Position numbers and translations under genes: made by a program. Shown piece after piece: positions 60,713 to 64,000 of a stretch of 64,000 nt of DNA. The first letter of the stretch is position 1. Each line of letters starts with the position of its first letter. This stretch comes from Pithys albifrons albifrons (taxonomy: Eukaryota; Chordata; Aves; Passeriformes; Thamnophilidae): positions 94,659,560 to 94,723,559 of the forward strand of contig NC_092459.1 in NCBI RefSeq assembly GCF_047495875.1. The letters run 5' to 3'. A model generated the notes under the pieces. That model was given only the letters and a program-made list of their open reading frames with translations, was not told where the DNA came from and searched no databases.

Positions 60713-63584
60713 CCAACGCCTTCAAAGTGGTTTTCAACAGTCCATTACACCGCTCAACTTTCCCGGCAGCTGGTGCATGGTAGGGGATATGATACACCCA
60801 CTCAATGCCATGTTCTCTCGCCCAGGTAGCAACTAAGCTGTTTTTGAAATGAGTTCCATTATCTGACTCAATTCGTTCTGGGGTGCCATGTCGCCACAGC
60901 ACTTGTTTTTCCAGGCCTAGGATGGTGTTCCGAGCAGTGGCGTGAGGCACTGGGTGTGTCTCCAGCCACCCTGTGGTTGCTTCCACCATGGTGAGCACAT
61001 AGCGCTTGCCTTGGCGGGTCTGTGGCAGTGTGATGTAGTCAACCTGCCAGGCCTCCCCGTACTTATACTTATCCCAGCGCCCACCATACCACAGGGGCTT
61101 CACTCTCTTAGCCTGTTTAATGGCAGCACATGTCTCGCAGTCGTGGATAACCTGAGAGATAATGTCCATGGTTAAATCCACCCCTCGGTCTCGTGCCCAT
61201 TTATAAGTGGCATCTCTGCCCTGATGGCCCGAGGCATCATGGGCCCATCGAGCCAAGAACAGCTCTCCCTTGTGCTGCCAGTCCAGATCTGTCTGTGATA
61301 CTTTCACTTGCGCAGCTCGGTCTGCCTGTTGGTTGTTGAGATGTTCCTCATTGGCCCGATTTTTGGGCACGTGTGCGTCTACGTGGCGGACTCTCACAAT
61401 CAGCTTCTCTACTCGGGTGGCAATATCTTGCCATATATCGGCAGCCCAGATGGGTTTCCCTCTGCGTTTCCAATTGGTTTTCTTCCATCGGTCTAACCAT
61501 CCCCAGAGAGCATTGGCCACCATCCATGAGTCGGTGTAGAGGTAAAGCTTTGGCCATTTCTCTCGTTCAGCAATGTCCAGGGCCAACTGCACGGCTTTAA
61601 GCTCTGCAAACTGACTCGACCCACCTTCTCCTTCAGTAGCTTCTGCAACTTGTCGTGTGGGACTCCATACAGCTGCTTTCCATTTGCGATTAGTCCCTAC
61701 AATGCGACAGGAGCCATCGGTGAAGAGGGCGTAGCGTATTTCCTCTTTTGGCAATTGATTGTATGGTGGAGCTTCTTCCGCACGTGTCACCTGCTCTTCC
61801 TCTTCATCTGCTAGACCAAAATTTTCACCTTCAGGCCAGTTTGTGATGATTTCCAGGATCCCAGGGCGATTTGATTTTCCTATACGGGCGGGCTGCGTAA
61901 TCAGGGCAATCCACTTGCTCCAGGTAGCATCAGTGGCGTGATGTGTAGAGGCAGCCTGTCCTGACAACATCCACTTCAGCACTGGTAGTCGAGGTGCCAG
62001 AAACAGCTGTGCTTCTGTGCCAATCACCTCTGAGGCGGCTTGAACTCCTTCATAGGCGGCTAGGATCTCTTTCTCTGTGGGGGTATAGTTGGCTTCAGAT
62101 CCTCTGTAGCCTCGGCTCCAGAATCCAAGTGGTCGGCCTCGAGTCTCACCAGGCACCTTCTGCCAAAGGCTCCAAGACAGGCCATTATTCCCGGCAGCGG
62201 AGTAGAGCATGTTCTGTATGTCTGGTCCTGTCCTGACTGGTCCAAGGGCTACAGCCTGAGCAATCTCATGCTTAATCTGGTCAAAGGCTTGTTGCTGCTC
62301 AGGGCCCCAGTGGAAATCATTCTTCTTACGGGTTACCAAGTAGAGAGGGCTTACGATCTGACTGTATGCTGGGATATGCATCCTCCAGAACCCTATGGCA
62401 CCCAGGAAGGCTTGTGTTTCCTTTTTGCTGGTAGGTGGAGACATTGCTGTGATCTTATTGATGACTTCTGTTGGAATCTGACGGCGTCCATCCTGCCACT
62501 TCACTCCCAGGAACTGGATCTCTTGGGCTGGTCCCTTAACCTTACTCCGTTTGATGGCAAAGCCAGCTCCCAAAAGGATCTGGATGATTTTCTCTCCTTT
62601 CTGAAAAACCTCTTCTGCTGTGTCCCCCCACACAATGATGTCATCAATGTATTGCAGGTGTTCTGGAGCCTCACCCTTCTCCAGTGCAGTCTGGATCAGT
62701 CCATGACAGATGGTGGGACTGTGTTTCCACCCCTGGGGTAGTCGGTTCCAGGTGTACTGCACGCCCCTCCAGGTAAAAGCAAACTGTGGCCTGCACTCTG
62801 GTGCCAGAGGAATGGAGAAGAACGCATTAGCAATGTCAATAGTGGCATACCACTTTGCTGCCTTGGACTCCAGTTCATACTGGAGCTCCAGCATGTCCGG
62901 CACAGCGGCACTCAGCGGTGGGGTAACTTCATTCAAGCCACGATAGTCCACAGTCAATCTCCATTCTCCATCAGACTTATGCACAGGCCAGATGGGGCTG
63001 TTGAAGGGTGAGTGGGTTTTGCTGACCACCCCTTGGCTCTCCAGTTCACGGATCATCTTATGGATGGGGATCACAGCATCACGGTTCGTTCGGTATTGCC
63101 GACGGTGCACTGTCGTGGTGGCAATTGGCACTTGCTGTTCCTCAACTTTCAACAGTCCAACAGCAGAAGGACTTTCTGAGAGACCTGGCAATGAGTTCAA
63201 TTGTTCAATCCCTTCTGTCTGTACAGTGGCTATTCCAAAAGCCCATCTATGCCCCTTTGGGTCCTTAAAATATCCATTCCTGAGGTAGTCAATGCCCAGG
63301 ATACATGGGGCGGCTGGACCAGTCACAATGGGGTGTTTCTGCCAATCTCTCCCTGTCAAGCTCACTTCAGCTTCTAGCACAGTCAACTCTTGAGATCCCC
63401 CTGTCACCCCAGAAATAGAAATAGTTTCTGAGCCCACATGTCCTGATGGCATTAATGTGCATTGAGCGCCAGTATCAACCAAAGCCTTATACTTTTGTGG
63501 GTCTGATGTACCAGGCCATCGAATCCACACAGTCCAATAGACACGGTTGTCCCGTGCCTCTACCTGGCTAGAGGCAGGGCCCCT
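60678..63584 (-). CDS. pol: retroviral pol: protease, RT, RNase H, integrase
   Basis: Open from just after a UAG at 63585-63587 to 60678. Numbering from the Met at 63530 (950 residues): protease DTGA at 19-22; RT Asp in TIDIANAF at 232 and YIDD at 294-297; RNase H acidic residues at 605 (FTDGS), 643 (AELKA), 667 (YTDS) and 737 (QADRAA); integrase HHCC zinc site at 764, 769, 798 and 801; and integrase D831, D890, E926 with D(35)E spacing. All of these are present, so the core enzymes look undamaged, but the integrase end is frameshifted. Pol would be made only by reading through the UAG or after cleavage from a gag-pol product. The Met at 63530 is only a convenient reference, not a real start. 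Confidence 0.9.
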   Translation of the reverse strand, partial: RGPASSQVEARDNRVYWTVWIRWPGTSDPQKYKALVDTGAQCTLMPSGHVGSETISISGVTGGSQELTVLEAEVSLTGRDWQKHPIVTGPAAPCILGIDYLRNGYFKDPKGHRWAFGIATVQTEGIEQLNSLPGLSESPSAVGLLKVEEQQVPIATTTVHRRQYRTNRDAVIPIHKMIRELESQGVVSKTHSPFNSPIWPVHKSDGEWRLTVDYRGLNEVTPPLSAAVPDMLELQYELESKAAKWYATIDIANAFFSIPLAPECRPQFAFTWRGVQYTWNRLPQGWKHSPTICHGLIQTALEKGEAPEHLQYIDDIIVWGDTAEEVFQKGEKIIQILLGAGFAIKRSKVKGPAQEIQFLGVKWQDGRRQIPTEVINKITAMSPPTSKKETQAFLGAIGFWRMHIPAYSQIVSPLYLVTRKKNDFHWGPEQQQAFDQIKHEIAQAVALGPVRTGPDIQNMLYSAAGNNGLSWSLWQKVPGETRGRPLGFWSRGYRGSEANYTPTEKEILAAYEGVQAASEVIGTEAQLFLAPRLPVLKWMLSGQAASTHHATDATWSKWIALITQPARIGKSNRPGILEIITNWPEGENFGLADEEEEQVTRAEEAPPYNQLPKEEIRYALFTDGSCRIVGTNRKWKAAVWSPTRQVAEATEGEGGSSQFAELKAVQLALDIAEREKWPKLYLYTDSWMVANALWGWLDRWKKTNWKRRGKPIWAADIWQDIATRVEKLIVRVRHVDAHVPKNRANEEHLNNQQADRAAQVKVSQTDLDWQHKGELFLARWAHDASGHQGRDATYKWARDRGVDLTMDIISQVIHDCETCAAIKQAKRVKPLWYGGRWDKYKYGEAWQVDYITLPQTRQGKRYVLTMVEATTGWLETHPVPHATARNTILGLEKQVLWRHGTPERIESDNGTHFKNSLVATWAREHGIEWVYHIPYHAPAAGKVERCNGLLKTTLKALGGGTLNTGINT

Positions 63585-64000
63585 CTAACACTGATCCTGG
63601 TCATAGCGGTCAGAACCTTTTCTCGATGAGTACACCTGGGAGGTGCCCTCCTGTGGGTCAGATTCTTGCCCGTGGGAAACTGGGACTGCACTTACTCTCA
63701 CTGACCTTCTTCCATTCTCCTTCAGTTCTTGTACTCGGGCTGCAAGGGCACGGGTGGGTTTCCCATCCCACCGTCCCATGTCTTCTCCATGTTTGGCCAG
63801 GAAGTACCACATCTCAGTTCGTGAGGTCTGTCCACTTCCTCTGGCTGGGGGGCGTCTGGCTCTGACTTCAGAGGTTCTCATTCGCACTGGTGCCACTTGG
63901 AGACTTTCCCTAATTTCCTCTCTGATCGCTTTTACCTCTGCAGGCAGCGTCTTGAGACTCTCAACCAATGTCTCTACAGCAGAAACACGGGCCTGCATTG
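63585..64000 (-). CDS. gag: retroviral gag, C-terminal part
   Basis: The last 137 codons of gag, continuing past the window edge. It contains a helical segment near the edge, the WYFLAKHGEDMGRWDGKP stretch, and a Ser/Arg/Gln-rich end. No CCHC zinc knuckle is visible in the part seen, unlike most orthoretroviral gag ends. It ends in UAG, in the same frame as pol. Confidence 0.75.
   Translation of the reverse strand, partial: MQARVSAVETLVESLKTLPAEVKAIREEIRESLQVAPVRMRTSEVRARRPPARGSGQTSRTEMWYFLAKHGEDMGRWDGKPTRALAARVQELKENGRRSVRVSAVPVSHGQESDPQEGTSQVYSSRKGSDRYDQDQC

Larger units (their letters stand above)
59599..64000 (-). mobile_element. ERV-L-like (class III) endogenous retrovirus, 5' part outside window
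   Basis: The order on the - strand is gag end, UAG, protease, reverse transcriptase, RNase H, integrase, polypurine tract, LTR. No envelope and no dUTPase-like sequence fit between integrase and LTR. Assignment to ERV-L rests on the style of the RT (LPQGWKHSP, YIDD), the gag wording (WYFL..HGEDM..WDGKP) and the lack of env. It lies downstream of TATDN3 in opposite orientation. Confidence 0.88.

Overview
The window is nuclear DNA from a bird. It carries many 5'-truncated CR1 LINEs in several age classes, an ERV-L-like (class III) retrovirus, and three spliced genes in the vertebrate order BATF3 - NSL1 - TATDN3 (human 1q32.3). The order of bird cannot be decided from the sequence alone. Gene names rest on remembered protein families and on exact exon phasing; no search was run.

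Layout: 1-29.0 kb is gene-poor. The first ~640 bases may be the 3' end of a + strand gene (ATF3 would be expected here by synteny, not shown). It then holds a ~1.8 kb fossil CR1 (3.1-5.0 kb), a three-part CR1 mosaic (10.5-12.6 kb), smaller CR1 pieces, and an isolated GC/CpG-rich block with a 22-bp tandem repeat (15.16-15.66 kb) that has no assigned gene. BATF3 (29.4-32.9 kb, - strand) has three coding exons and a strong CpG island. NSL1 (38.3-48.3 kb, - strand) has six coding exons giving a 268-residue MIS12-complex subunit. TATDN3 (48.4-53.3 kb, + strand) has ten coding exons giving a 270-residue TatD-type metal hydrolase. NSL1 and TATDN3 are divergent, with only 91 bp between their start codons, so they share a CpG promoter. 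53.3-59.6 kb has no recognised gene. From 59.6 kb to the window end is a - strand ERV-L-like provirus: one LTR, a pol frame with all catalytic motifs, and the end of gag.

Most notable structures: (1) a complete SINE at 45495-45866 in NSL1 intron 2, with a tRNA-Gln-like pol III head, a segment resembling 5S rRNA, an ATACA-type tail and a perfect 13-bp target duplication; (2) two ~450-bp CR1 copies, about 95% alike by eye, in opposite orientation on either side of NSL1 exon 3, an arrangement known to favour exon circularisation and RNA editing; (3) a gag-pol junction made of one in-frame UAG; (4) a second possible BATF3 first exon, in phase, 0.6 kb upstream of the first.
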